Assembly: GCA_020628975.1 (NCBI GenBank)
Contig: JAHDEF010000022.1
Coordinates: 1-15,282, forward strand
Length of the DNA: 15,282 bases
DNA from: Aquimarina sp.
Lineage (GTDB): Bacteria; Bacteroidota; Bacteroidia; Flavobacteriales; Flavobacteriaceae
Direction of reading: 5' to 3'
The notes below the pieces were generated by a model. The model was not told the DNA's origin. It saw only the letters and a program-made list of their open reading frames with translations, and did not search any database. Position 1 is the first letter of the stretch; each line of letters starts with the position of its first letter. Positions 1-8,511 of the stretch are shown here, piece by piece. Made by a program: the position numbers and the translations under genes.

Positions 1-74
1 TTTGATTATCAGCTCATCTACAGGCTTCGACTATCGCTCAGCCTTCGTTAACATTACTTTTAGACAACCTCGTT
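1..74 (-). repeat. Intergenic repeat copy A, cut by the window edge
   Basis: This stretch aligns base by base, with scattered mismatches, to the reverse complement of the left half of the element at 4594-4733. It therefore lies in the opposite orientation and is truncated by the window start. It contains a hairpin with stem AGGCT (22-26) and AGCCT (40-44). The end near 57-74 resembles the terminal inverted repeat of the 4594 copy but is degenerate. It lies downstream of the stop codon of the OmpA-domain gene and could help end its transcript. The homology is visible; the termination role is inference. Confidence 0.75.
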
Positions 75-102
75 ATTAAGGATAAAAAATCAGCAAAATG
101 AG

Positions 103-134
103 ATTCCTTGTTAAATAAGAAATGACGGAATTTC
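103..134. repeat. Small overlapping hairpins downstream of the OmpA-domain gene
   Basis: ATTCCTT (103-109) can pair with AAGAAAT (117-123) with one mismatch, and GAAAT (119-123) can pair perfectly with ATTTC (130-134). The two structures are mutually exclusive because they share bases. The string resembles the ATTCCT...AATGACGG type of short palindromic repeat that I recall from many bacterial intergenic regions. No U-tract follows on either strand, so a classical terminator is not shown. Confidence 0.3.
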
Positions 135-172
135 AGTAATTACAGATATTCATACCGTTTATTCTGGAAATA

Positions 173-1012
173 TTATTTTGAAACAATCATAGATAAAAAT
201 TTATCTAAATCAGGCATAATTACAATACGAGTTCTTCGATTTAAAGCTCTGTTTTCTCTAGAACTATTTTCTACTAAAGGATCGTAAGAACTTCTTCCTG
301 AAGCAATCAATTGTTCGGGTTTTACATTGTATTTATTTTGTAATAATCGAACGATAGAAGTAGCGCGTTTTACACTCAAATCCCAATTATCTTCAAGAAT
401 ATCTGTTTTAATACTTCTTGAATCGGTATGACCTTCGATCATAACATTTACACTAGGTTCAGAATTAATGACATCCGATAGCTGCTGAAGCAAACCATAA
501 GCTTTCGAGCTTACCCGGTAACTTCCCGTATTAAATAATAAATCATCCGACACGTTAATCATTACCACCGTTTCATCAACTTCAATATTAATGCCTTCGG
601 TACTTTCTAAACCACTTACTAAGTTTTTGTTAAGTACCAAATTAATAGAATCATTTAATGTTTTAGCTTGTGCTACTTCGTTGGGATCCATAGCGGCAAT
701 TTGCTGATTGATTTGTTCTAAGTTAACTACTGAAATTGGCGCCTTACTGCCTTTAAGCATACTTAATTTATTTTGGCTTTCTTTCGTTAAACTTGCGTTT
801 GCTGACTTAAGGCTGTTAACTTTAGTATTAAAATCTTCTACTCTAGCCTCTATTCTTTGGTATTTACTTTCTAGAGCTTCTTTTTCTAATAAAGTTTTAG
901 ATAGGGAACTTTGGGTTTGATTAAAATCATCTTGTAATGCGATAAATTTCTTTTTAGAAACACAAGATGTTAACGTAATTACAACCCCTAAGCTTACAAC
1001 AATTCTTTTCAT
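173..1012 (-). CDS. OmpA-domain outer-membrane lipoprotein
   Basis: Predicted peptidoglycan-binding lipoprotein of 279 residues. The N-terminus has a signal peptide with lipobox LTSC, so Cys17 would be the lipidated residue. Residues about 25-90 are rich in K, E, Q and S and look coiled-coil forming. The C-terminal OmpA/MotB-like domain covers about 145-270, with the characteristic EGHTDS at 193-198, NWDLSVKRA and the NRALNRRTRI end. Proteins of this build tether the outer membrane to peptidoglycan by holding diaminopimelate in the OmpA domain. The ATG start at 1012 is directly followed by the signal peptide. The gene is divergent from mfd and stands alone; the sequence does not show a specific partner. 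The nearest named relatives are Pal and the OmpA lipoproteins, but I would not assign a symbol. Confidence 0.9.
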   Translation of the reverse strand: MKRIVVSLGVVITLTSCVSKKKFIALQDDFNQTQSSLSKTLLEKEALESKYQRIEARVEDFNTKVNSLKSANASLTKESQNKLSMLKGSKAPISVVNLEQINQQIAAMDPNEVAQAKTLNDSINLVLNKNLVSGLESTEGINIEVDETVVMINVSDDLLFNTGSYRVSSKAYGLLQQLSDVINSEPSVNVMIEGHTDSRSIKTDILEDNWDLSVKRATSIVRLLQNKYNVKPEQLIASGRSSYDPLVENSSRENRALNRRTRIVIMPDLDKFLSMIVSK

Positions 1013-1175
1013 GGTTTTTGTTTTGTGTTATGCCATTAAAACAGCTTAATCGCTAAATTTATTGTGATTGTTTGAGCTATTTTATTTTCTTACAACATAA
1101 AACTTCAATGTTTTCAAGGAATTACTTAACATTTTTAACAATATTTTAATCACCATTCTTACACACAAAACCCTT

Positions 1176-1183
1176 TATATTTG
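1176..1183 (+). promoter_or_regulatory. Candidate -7 box for mfd (TATATTTG)
   Basis: TATATTTG matches the Bacteroidota sigma-ABfr -7 consensus TAnnTTTG exactly. No convincing TTG -33 box is seen at the usual distance upstream. If it is used, transcription would start near 1190, leaving a leader of fewer than about 10 nt before the TTG start of mfd at 1198. Confidence 0.5.
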
Positions 1184-1197
1184 CAAAAAAATAGATT

Positions 1198-4100
1198 TTG
1201 GAGAAAATTGATTTGGTAAAACAGCTCAACACCTCACCCTTACAAGCGAGTCTTAATACGGCTATACATCGAGCAGAAAATACACATGCCTTAAATATGG
1301 TAGGCTCGGGGCTTTCATTTGCTTTAGGGAGTAGTTACAGCAAAAATGAAAATACCCAAATTCTGATTTGTAATGATAAGGAAGCTGCAGCTTATTATTT
1401 TAATGACTTACAGCGTATTCTTGGTGAAAAAGAAGTACTATTCTTTCCCTCAAGTTATCGAAGACCTTATCAAATAGAAGAAATTGACAATGCCAACGTG
1501 TTACTGCGTGCCGAGGTACTAAACAAAATAAGCCAAGCTACCTCGAAGCAACTTATTATTAGCTATCCTAATGCACTTTTTGAAAAAATAGTTTCTCAAA
1601 AAACTATTGAAGAAAAAACGCTGAACATTAAAATTGGAGATAAATTAAGTCTTGATTTTGTTAACGAAGTGCTTTTCGAATATGAATTTAAGCGCGTAGA
1701 TTTTGTTACGGAACCTGGTGAATTTTCGGTTCGAGGTGGCATTATTGATATTTTTTCTTTTAGTAATGACAATCCTTATCGCATTGAATTTTTTGGTGAT
1801 GAAGTCGATAGTATTCGAACTTTTGATATAGAAACACAGCTATCTCTTGAAAAAGTGAAGCATATCAGTATTATTCCAAATATTGAGCAAAAAACCACAG
1901 CCGAAAATCGTATTCCCTTTTTCAAAGCACTTAAAAATAATAGTGTTTTTTGGCTACAACACACTGATTTATTAATTGATGAATTAGATAAATTATTTGA
2001 GAAAGCTACGGATGCTTTTAAAAAATTAGATAGCAAAATTAAACGTGGCGCCCCTAAAGACCTGTTTATTGATGGCACTGTTGCTAAGGAACAATTATTT
2101 AGTTTTTCGAATGTTCAATTAAATGCAAGCTATTACAAATTGAATGATCGTGAGCTTGCCAAAATCGATTTCCAACAAAAACCACAACCATCATTTAATA
2201 AACAGTTCGAGCTTTTAATTGATGATCTTAATAAAAATCATAAAAATGGCTACACGAATCTTATTTGTTGTGTAAGCGAGCAACAAGCGCAACGTTTTCA
2301 CGATATTTTTGAAGATATGGAAACGGGTGAAATACACTACAAAACTGTAGTTATTTCTCTATATCAAGGCTTTATTGACAGTAGTAGTAAACTCGTTTGC
2401 TATACGGATCATCAAATATTTGAACGTTACCACAAATTTCAATTAAAAAGTGGTTACGCAAAAAAACAAGCGATTACAATAAAAGAATTAACCAATCTTG
2501 ATGTAGGTGATTATATTACCCATATAGATCACGGAATTGGAAAATTTGCTGGCTTAAAGAAAATTGATGTTGAAGGTAAAAAGCAAGAAGCTATTAAATT
2601 AGTTTACGGAGAAGGTGATATTTTGTATTTAAGTATTCATGCCTTACATAAAATTTCCAAATTTAATGGGAAAGATGGCAAAGTGCCTACTGTCCACAAA
2701 TTAGGTTCGAAAGCTTGGAAAACATTAAAGAAAAAAACCAAAGCTCGCGTTAAACATATTGCTTATAACCTAATCCAATTATATGCAAAAAGACGTTTAG
2801 AAAAAGGCTATCAATACGACCCTGACAGCTATTTACAACACGAATTAGAAGCTTCTTTCTTATTTGAAGATACTCCCGATCAAAGCTCGGCAACCGCAGC
2901 AGTAAAAGCCGATATGGAAAGTACCCGCCCCATGGATCGCTTAGTGTGTGGCGACGTAGGATTCGGTAAAACAGAAGTAGCTATTCGAGCCGCTTTCAAA
3001 GCCGTCGATAACGGAAAACAAGTTGCTATTTTAGTTCCTACTACGGTATTAGCTTTCCAGCACTATAAAACCTTTAGCAAACGCTTAGAGGATTTTCCTG
3101 TTACTGTTGATTATTTGAATCGATTTAGAACGGCAAAACAAAAAAAGCTAACTTTAGAAGAGCTAGCTAATGGTAAAGTCGATATTGTAATAGGCACACA
3201 CCAACTCGTCAGTAAGAATGTAAAATTTAAAGATTTGGGACTACTGATTATTGATGAAGAACAAAAGTTTGGCGTAGCCGTAAAAGATAAATTAAAGACT
3301 ATTAAAGCCAACGTAGATACGTTAACCTTAACAGCAACACCTATACCACGAACTTTGCAGTTTAGTTTAATGGCTGCACGTGATTTGTCGACTATTGCTA
3401 CCCCGCCCCCGAATCGCTACCCCATAGATACGCAAGTTATTCGGTTTAATGAAGAAGTTATTCGTGATGCTGTTTCTTATGAAATACAGCGTGGTGGACA
3501 AGTTTTTTTCATTCATAACCGAATTGAAAATATCAAAGAAGTTGCTGGTATGATTCAGCGTCTAGTACCAGATGCCAAGGTGGCTGTTGGTCATGGGCAA
3601 ATGGACGGTAAAAAGTTAGAAGAATTGATGCTTCAATTTATGGATGGGGCTTTTGATGTTTTGGTGGCTACCACCATTATTGAAAGCGGATTAGATGTTT
3701 CAAACGCCAACACCATTTTTATAAATAATGCCAATAATTTCGGGCTTTCAGATCTTCACCAAATGCGAGGCCGTGTGGGTAGAAGTAATAAAAAAGCTTT
3801 CTGTTATTTTATCACACCACCTTCAAGTGCAATGACCGAAGATGCAAGAAAACGAATTCAAGCGTTGGTTCAGCATTCTGATTTAGGAAGTGGAATTCAA
3901 ATTGCAATGAAAGATTTGGAAATTCGTGGTGCAGGAGATTTACTAGGCGGTGAACAAAGTGGATTTATTAATGAAATTGGGTTTGACACCTATCAAAAAA
4001 TATTAAATGAAGCCATTGAAGAATTAAAGGAAAATGAATTTAAAGACTTGTACGGCGAAGAAAATGACAACAAGGTCTATGTTAAAGAAACCCAAATTGA

Positions 4101-4548
4101 TACGGACTTCTCATTACTATTTCCTGATGACTACATCAATTCTATACCCGAAAGGCTTAATCTATATACGGATCTGAATAAATTAAAAACAGAAAAAGAA
4201 CTTAAGGTTTTTGAAAAACAACTCATTGACCGATTTGGAAATTTACCTACCGAAGCTGTGGACTTAATGAACAGTGTACGTTTAAAGTGGATTGCTACTA
4301 AAATTGGACTCGAAAAAATTGTGCTAAAACAACAGCAATTTATCGGATATTTTGTGAGCGACCAACAATCTGACTTTTACCAAAGTCCAACTTTCACAAA
4401 AGTACTCCAATTTGTACAGCAAAATCCTACGGAAGTTCAAATGAAAGAAAAACAAACCCGTAGTGGATTGCGCTTACTGCTTAAGATGCAAGATATTGAT
4501 ACTGTTGAAACGGCATTATTTAAATTACAAGCCTTTGAAAAGCTTTAG
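1198..4548 (+). CDS. mfd: Transcription-repair coupling factor Mfd
   Basis: ATP-dependent DNA translocase that removes RNA polymerase stalled at DNA lesions and recruits UvrA for nucleotide-excision repair; cytoplasmic. It has 1116 residues, a normal length. An N-terminal UvrB-homology region (with SYRRPYQIEE and FVTEPGEFSVRGGI) is followed by the RNA-polymerase-interacting CarD-like domain around 430-500 (DVGDYITHIDHGIGKF). The SF2 helicase core carries Walker A GDVGFGKT at 585-592, DEEQ at 686-689, TATPIPRTLQFS, and motif VI GRVGR around 858-862. The C-terminal TRCF domain covers about 970-1080. The chosen start is a TTG: an in-frame TAG at 1192-1194 prevents a longer protein, and the next ATG (codon 34) falls inside the conserved N-terminal region. 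The gene is monocistronic between a divergent lipoprotein gene and convergent alaS. Confidence 0.97.
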   Translation: MEKIDLVKQLNTSPLQASLNTAIHRAENTHALNMVGSGLSFALGSSYSKNENTQILICNDKEAAAYYFNDLQRILGEKEVLFFPSSYRRPYQIEEIDNANVLLRAEVLNKISQATSKQLIISYPNALFEKIVSQKTIEEKTLNIKIGDKLSLDFVNEVLFEYEFKRVDFVTEPGEFSVRGGIIDIFSFSNDNPYRIEFFGDEVDSIRTFDIETQLSLEKVKHISIIPNIEQKTTAENRIPFFKALKNNSVFWLQHTDLLIDELDKLFEKATDAFKKLDSKIKRGAPKDLFIDGTVAKEQLFSFSNVQLNASYYKLNDRELAKIDFQQKPQPSFNKQFELLIDDLNKNHKNGYTNLICCVSEQQAQRFHDIFEDMETGEIHYKTVVISLYQGFIDSSSKLVCYTDHQIFERYHKFQLKSGYAKKQAITIKELTNLDVGDYITHIDHGIGKFAGLKKIDVEGKKQEAIKLVYGEGDILYLSIHALHKISKFNGKDGKVPTVHKLGSKAWKTLKKKTKARVKHIAYNLIQLYAKRRLEKGYQYDPDSYLQHELEASFLFEDTPDQSSATAAVKADMESTRPMDRLVCGDVGFGKTEVAIRAAFKAVDNGKQVAILVPTTVLAFQHYKTFSKRLEDFPVTVDYLNRFRTAKQKKLTLEELANGKVDIVIGTHQLVSKNVKFKDLGLLIIDEEQKFGVAVKDKLKTIKANVDTLTLTATPIPRTLQFSLMAARDLSTIATPPPNRYPIDTQVIRFNEEVIRDAVSYEIQRGGQVFFIHNRIENIKEVAGMIQRLVPDAKVAVGHGQMDGKKLEELMLQFMDGAFDVLVATTIIESGLDVSNANTIFINNANNFGLSDLHQMRGRVGRSNKKAFCYFITPPSSAMTEDARKRIQALVQHSDLGSGIQIAMKDLEIRGAGDLLGGEQSGFINEIGFDTYQKILNEAIEELKENEFKDLYGEENDNKVYVKETQIDTDFSLLFPDDYINSIPERLNLYTDLNKLKTEKELKVFEKQLIDRFGNLPTEAVDLMNSVRLKWIATKIGLEKIVLKQQQFIGYFVSDQQSDFYQSPTFTKVLQFVQQNPTEVQMKEKQTRSGLRLLLKMQDIDTVETALFKLQAFEKL

Positions 4549-4593
4549 CGAAATACCTTTTGGTGATTTTTTCTAATCTTGAGATTTAAGCTT

Positions 4594-4733
4594 AAAAAGA
4601 GACTGTCTAAAAAGTAATATTCACGAAGGCTTAGCGATAATCGAAGCCTGTTGATCAACTGATAATCAAAGTATACTTTGACTTCGTTCAATGTGCGATT
4701 ACACGATTCTTGAATTTTTAGACGGCCTCTTTT
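4594..4733 (+). repeat. 140-bp intergenic element B with terminal inverted repeats
   Basis: The left end AAAAAGAGACTGTCTAAAAA (4594-4613) is mirrored by TTTTTAGACGGCCTCTTTT (4715-4733), with two differences of which one would be a G-U pair in RNA. Inside are a hairpin AGGCTT (4627-4632)/AAGCCT (4644-4649), the palindrome TTGATCAA (4651-4658), and the perfect 16-bp palindrome TCAAAGTATACTTTGA (4666-4681). The right half contains ACTTCGTTCAATGT, which is shared with copies C and D. It lies between the 3' ends of mfd and alaS, so it could serve as a terminator for both. The outline resembles a non-autonomous miniature transposable element, and the ends recall those of IS1182-type elements from memory. 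No target duplication is obvious. Confidence 0.75.
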
Positions 4734-4751
4734 AGAGTCTTATTAATTATT

Positions 4752-7373
4752 TTAGATTAAATCTTTAGCTGCTTCTAACGCTTTTTCTAATCCTGCTGGA
4801 TTTTTACCTCCTGCTGTAGCAAAAAAGGCTTGACCACCTCCGCCGCCTTGGATGTGTTTTCCTAATTCGCGAACTACTTTGCCTGCATTTAAGTCTTTAG
4901 TTGCTACTAATTCTTTAGAAATATAACAGCTCAGTAAAGCTTTTCCGTTGGCTTCACTTCCTAATAAAATAAAAGCATCTTGCTTATCCTTTCCTAATTC
5001 AAAACAAAGATCTTTGATGCCTGCTGCATCCAAATCTACTTTTTGAGTAAGTAATTGAACTCCGTTTACCATTTTGAAATTTGAAGCTAATTCTCCTTTA
5101 AGATTTAGTGCTTTCTCCTTTAATAGCTGTTCAATTTGTTTCTTTAAAGAAGTATTCTCGTCTTGTAAAGAAGTAATTGCCTTAACAGGTTCTTTCGTGT
5201 TTTTTAATACCAATTTAACCTGATCTAAAGTAGTCGTTTGTTCTGCAAAAAGTGCTTTTGCTGCATTTCCTGTTATGGCTTCAATACGACGAATCCCAGC
5301 AGCTACAGCGCTTTCATTTACAATTTTAAAATTCCAAATATTAGCTGTTGAAGGCACGTGAATTCCCCCACATAATTCCATAGAATTACCAAAGCGAATA
5401 GAACGCACATGATCTCCATATTTCTCTCCAAATAAGGCAATAGCTCCCTCTGCTATGGCATTCTCGTAGGTATTATTTCTATTTTCTTCTAAAGAAAGGT
5501 TTTCTGAAATACGTTCATTTACAAAAGCTTCTATCTGCTCTATTTCCTCTGCCGTTACTTTTGCAAAATGCGAAAAATCAAAACGAAGGCTCTTAGGTTG
5601 CACCAAAGATCCTTTTTGTTCTACGTGCGTACCTAACACATGACGTAAAGCTTGATGTAACAAGTGCGTCGCGGTATGGTTACTTGCCGATTGTTTTTGT
5701 AAATCGGTATTAACTATAGCTTCAAAAGTTCCTTCTAAATTCGAAGGTAATTTCTTAGCAAAATGAATGATCAAATTATTCTCCTTTTTAGTATTGAAAA
5801 TTGCTATTTCTTCATTAGCCGATTTTAACACCCCTTTATCTCCTACTTGTCCCCCACCTTCAGGATAAAATGGTGTTTGATCTAACACAATCTGGTATAA
5901 TTCCCCATCTTTTTTACTTTCAACCTTACGGTAACGTGTAATCTTTACTTCAGCTGTTGTTTTATCATAACCAATAAATGTTTCTTCAATATTAGCATCT
6001 AATATTTGCCAATCTCCAGCAGAAATTTGTGCCGCAGCCCTCGAACGCTCTTTTTGTTTTTGTAATTCAGCTTCAAAACCTGCCTCATCCAATTGGTATC
6101 CTTTCTCACTTAAAATTAGCGCTGTTAAGTCAATTGGAAAACCAAAAGTGTCGTATAATTCAAACGCTTTATCTCCTGAAACCGTTTTGCCCTGTGTATT
6201 TGCAATTACTTCATCTAACAAAAATAGACCTTGATCTAAGGTTTTTAGGAATGATTGTTCTTCTTCGCGAATTACATTAGTAATTAAGTTTTCCTGTGAT
6301 TTTAATTCTGGAAAAGCCTCTCCTAATTGGTTACTAAGCGTGCTTACCAATTGGTTGATAAAAGGCTCTTTAATATTTAAAAAAGTAAACCCGTATCGAA
6401 TCGCACGGCGTAGTATGCGTCTAATTACATAACCAGCCCCGTTATTACTTGGCAACTGTCCATCGGCAATAGAAAATGATACCGCACGAACGTGATCGGC
6501 AATTACACGAATCGCAACACTTATTTTATCTTCTTCTGGTGTGGTAGTTTTATCGTACTTAGCACCTGAAATTTCTTGAATTTTATCTATTAATGGACTG
6601 AAAGCATCGGTGTCGTAATTTGATTTTTGATGTTGAAGCACCATACATAAACGCTCAAACCCCATCCCCGTATCTACATGTTGTGCAGGTAATTTTTCCA
6701 AAGATCCATCTGCTTTACGGTTAAATTGCATGAAAACTAAATTCCAAATCTCCACCACTTGCGGATGATCCATATTGACCAAATCTCTACCTGAAACAGC
6801 AGCTTTTTCTTCTGGAGTTCGAATATCTACATGGATTTCAGAACAGGGTCCGCAAGGTCCTTGATCTCCCATTTCCCAAAAATTGTCTTTTTTGTTCCCC
6901 ATGATAATACGGTCTTCAGGCACGATGGCTTTCCATAAATCATAGGCTTCTTGATCCATTCCTATACCATCATCTTCTGCTCCTTCAAAAACACTTACAT
7001 ATAAGATGTCTTTGTCGATTCCGTAAACTTCAGTCAATAATTCCCAAGCCCATTGGATGGCTTCTTTCTTAAAATAATCCCCAAAACTCCAGTTCCCTAG
7101 CATCTCAAACATCGTGTGGTGATAGGTATCCATACCTACTTCTTCCAAATCATTATGCTTTCCACTAACGCGTAAACATTTTTGAGTATCAGCAATTCGA
7201 TTACTTTTAGGCGTACCATTTCCTAAGAAAAATTCTTTAAACTGGTTCATACCTGCGTTTGTAAACATCAGCGTAGGATCATTTTTAATCACCATTGGTG
7301 CCGAAGCTACGATTTGGTGCTGTTTACTTTCAAAAAATGCTAAAAACTGTTTACGAATTTCTTGTGACGTCAT
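4752..7373 (-). CDS. alaS: Alanine--tRNA ligase (AlaRS)
   Basis: Charges tRNA-Ala with alanine and clears mischarged Ser- or Gly-tRNA-Ala; cytoplasmic and essential. It has 873 residues, the usual full length. The class II catalytic core is at the N-terminus, with PTLMFTNAGMNQFK and motif 3 HVDTGMGFERL around 232-242. The editing domain has the zinc-binding HTATH (His566, His570) and CGGIH (Cys668, His672). A coiled segment near 710-740 leads to the C-terminal DHHA1-type domain ending in the glycine-rich GGGGGQAFFATAGG. The ATG start is followed directly by TSQEIRKQFLAFFESK, a typical AlaRS beginning. It is convergent with mfd and divergent from the M23 peptidase gene. No T-box-like leader is apparent. 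Confidence 0.98.
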   Translation of the reverse strand: MTSQEIRKQFLAFFESKQHQIVASAPMVIKNDPTLMFTNAGMNQFKEFFLGNGTPKSNRIADTQKCLRVSGKHNDLEEVGMDTYHHTMFEMLGNWSFGDYFKKEAIQWAWELLTEVYGIDKDILYVSVFEGAEDDGIGMDQEAYDLWKAIVPEDRIIMGNKKDNFWEMGDQGPCGPCSEIHVDIRTPEEKAAVSGRDLVNMDHPQVVEIWNLVFMQFNRKADGSLEKLPAQHVDTGMGFERLCMVLQHQKSNYDTDAFSPLIDKIQEISGAKYDKTTTPEEDKISVAIRVIADHVRAVSFSIADGQLPSNNGAGYVIRRILRRAIRYGFTFLNIKEPFINQLVSTLSNQLGEAFPELKSQENLITNVIREEEQSFLKTLDQGLFLLDEVIANTQGKTVSGDKAFELYDTFGFPIDLTALILSEKGYQLDEAGFEAELQKQKERSRAAAQISAGDWQILDANIEETFIGYDKTTAEVKITRYRKVESKKDGELYQIVLDQTPFYPEGGGQVGDKGVLKSANEEIAIFNTKKENNLIIHFAKKLPSNLEGTFEAIVNTDLQKQSASNHTATHLLHQALRHVLGTHVEQKGSLVQPKSLRFDFSHFAKVTAEEIEQIEAFVNERISENLSLEENRNNTYENAIAEGAIALFGEKYGDHVRSIRFGNSMELCGGIHVPSTANIWNFKIVNESAVAAGIRRIEAITGNAAKALFAEQTTTLDQVKLVLKNTKEPVKAITSLQDENTSLKKQIEQLLKEKALNLKGELASNFKMVNGVQLLTQKVDLDAAGIKDLCFELGKDKQDAFILLGSEANGKALLSCYISKELVATKDLNAGKVVRELGKHIQGGGGGQAFFATAGGKNPAGLEKALEAAKDLI

Positions 7374-7425
7374 ATGTCGGGTATTATCTATGTCTTTTCC
7401 TTACTAGGGCTTTTCTACAAATTAG

Positions 7426-7433
7426 TATATTTG
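7426..7433 (+). promoter_or_regulatory. Candidate -7 box for the M23 peptidase gene (TATATTTG)
   Basis: TATATTTG is an exact TAnnTTTG match on the plus strand, about 100 bp upstream of the peptidase ATG. A matching TTG -33 box is not evident. It would start a transcript with a leader of about 90 nt covering the peptidase and merR genes. Confidence 0.4.
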
Positions 7434-7511
7434 GTAACATATTTTAAAATGCAACGTGTAGCCTGCTACAGCGTTATTCAGAAATAGGCTATTTTCCAAA
7501 AAAATACCGAG

Positions 7512-7519
7512 CAAAAATA
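7512..7519 (-). promoter_or_regulatory. Candidate -7 box for alaS (TATTTTTG)
   Basis: On the minus strand TATTTTTG matches TAnnTTTG exactly. A TTTG lies 18 bp further upstream (minus-strand reading of 7538-7541), a spacing compatible with the Bacteroidota -33/-7 pair. The -33 element would sit inside the first codons of the divergent peptidase gene, and the alaS leader would be about 130 nt. A chance match in AT-rich DNA is possible. Confidence 0.4.
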
Positions 7520-7533
7520 CTACAAATTAGCAT

Positions 7534-8511
7534 ATGTCAAAGGTTAAATACTACTACGATAGCGAAACCCTTTCTTACCGAAAAATTGAGAAGAAAAAAC
7601 GTCATAAATTTGGGGTTGCCATACTTGTAGTTTTAGGAATTTTTCTTTCCTCATTATTGCTTTTATTAATTTATTACAGCATTCCTACGGTAGAAACTCC
7701 TAAAGAAAAAAAATACCGCCGTGAGCTTGAAAATATGGAAATGGCTTTTCAGCAAATGGAAAATAAAATGAATCGGGTACAAACGGTACTTAACGAAATT
7801 GCGGAGCGCGACAATAATATTTATAGATTGTATTTTGAAACTTCTCCTATTTCTAACGAAGAAAGACAAGCTGGTTTTGGGGGTGTAAATCGATTCAATC
7901 AATTTGATGGGTATGAAAATTCAGAATTAATTAAAGAAGGATTCCAACGCGTCGAGCAAATCGAAAAACAGCTAGCGATCCAAGCGAATTCTTTAGACGA
8001 AATTGTGGCTTTAGCGAAAGAAAAAGAAAGTTTACTAGCAGCCATTCCCGCAATTCAACCTGTAACTAATGAAGATTTAACACGTATGGCTTCAGGATAT
8101 GGATGGCGTAGTGACCCTTTTACAAAAGTTCGAAAAATGCACAAGGGAATGGATTTTACCGCACCAAGAGGCACACCTGTTTATGCTTCTGGCGATGGTG
8201 TAGTAATTCGAGCCGATAATCGCTCGTCGGGTTATGGACGACACATTCGTATCGATCACGGCTATGGTTACAAAACTCTATATGCACATTTGTATAAATA
8301 CAATGTTCGAAAAGGTCAAAAAGTGAAACGTGGTGATGTTATAGGATTTGTAGGAAGCACCGGGCGTTCGCAAGCGCCACATTTGCACTACGAAGTATTT
8401 AAAGATGATAAACGCATTAATCCTATCAACTTCTACTACGGAAATTTATCGGCTGAAGAATTTGCCATTCTGTTAGCAAAATCGAAAGAAGCGAATCAAT
8501 CATTAGATTAA
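7534..8511 (+). CDS. Membrane-anchored M23 (LytM-type) peptidase
   Basis: Predicted cell-wall endopeptidase or divisome activator with a LytM domain, held in the inner membrane and facing the periplasm. Of 325 residues, 1-25 are a basic cytoplasmic tail, 26-48 a hydrophobic membrane segment, and about 55-100 and 135-170 look coiled-coil forming. The LytM domain covers about 185-300. The HxxxD motif (His203, Asp207) and HLH (283-285) supply the zinc ligands His203, Asp207 and His285. His252 and His283 match the catalytic histidines, so the domain looks active rather than degenerate like EnvC or NlpD. Its stop overlaps the merR start by one base (TAATG), implying translational coupling. The substrate is likely peptide cross-bridges of peptidoglycan; the exact bond cannot be read from sequence. 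Confidence 0.93.
   Translation: MSKVKYYYDSETLSYRKIEKKKRHKFGVAILVVLGIFLSSLLLLLIYYSIPTVETPKEKKYRRELENMEMAFQQMENKMNRVQTVLNEIAERDNNIYRLYFETSPISNEERQAGFGGVNRFNQFDGYENSELIKEGFQRVEQIEKQLAIQANSLDEIVALAKEKESLLAAIPAIQPVTNEDLTRMASGYGWRSDPFTKVRKMHKGMDFTAPRGTPVYASGDGVVIRADNRSSGYGRHIRIDHGYGYKTLYAHLYKYNVRKGQKVKRGDVIGFVGSTGRSQAPHLHYEVFKDDKRINPINFYYGNLSAEEFAILLAKSKEANQSLD

Noticed and set aside
708..920. 70-residue reading frame opposite the OmpA-domain gene
   Set aside because: It lies wholly inside the coiled-coil part of a well-supported gene and shows no domain, start context or promoter of its own.
1776..2078. 100-residue reading frame antisense to mfd
   Set aside because: Fully embedded in the UvrB-like part of mfd; serine-, leucine- and phenylalanine-rich composition typical of antisense frames in AT-rich genes.
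4594..4733. CRISPR-like or riboswitch interpretation of the mfd/alaS gap
   Set aside because: There are no regularly spaced direct repeats, and the structure is downstream of both genes, so a 5' riboswitch does not fit.
7374..7533. T-box or other tRNA-sensing leader upstream of alaS
   Set aside because: No T-box sequence or specifier-loop structure was seen, and such leaders are not expected in Bacteroidota.
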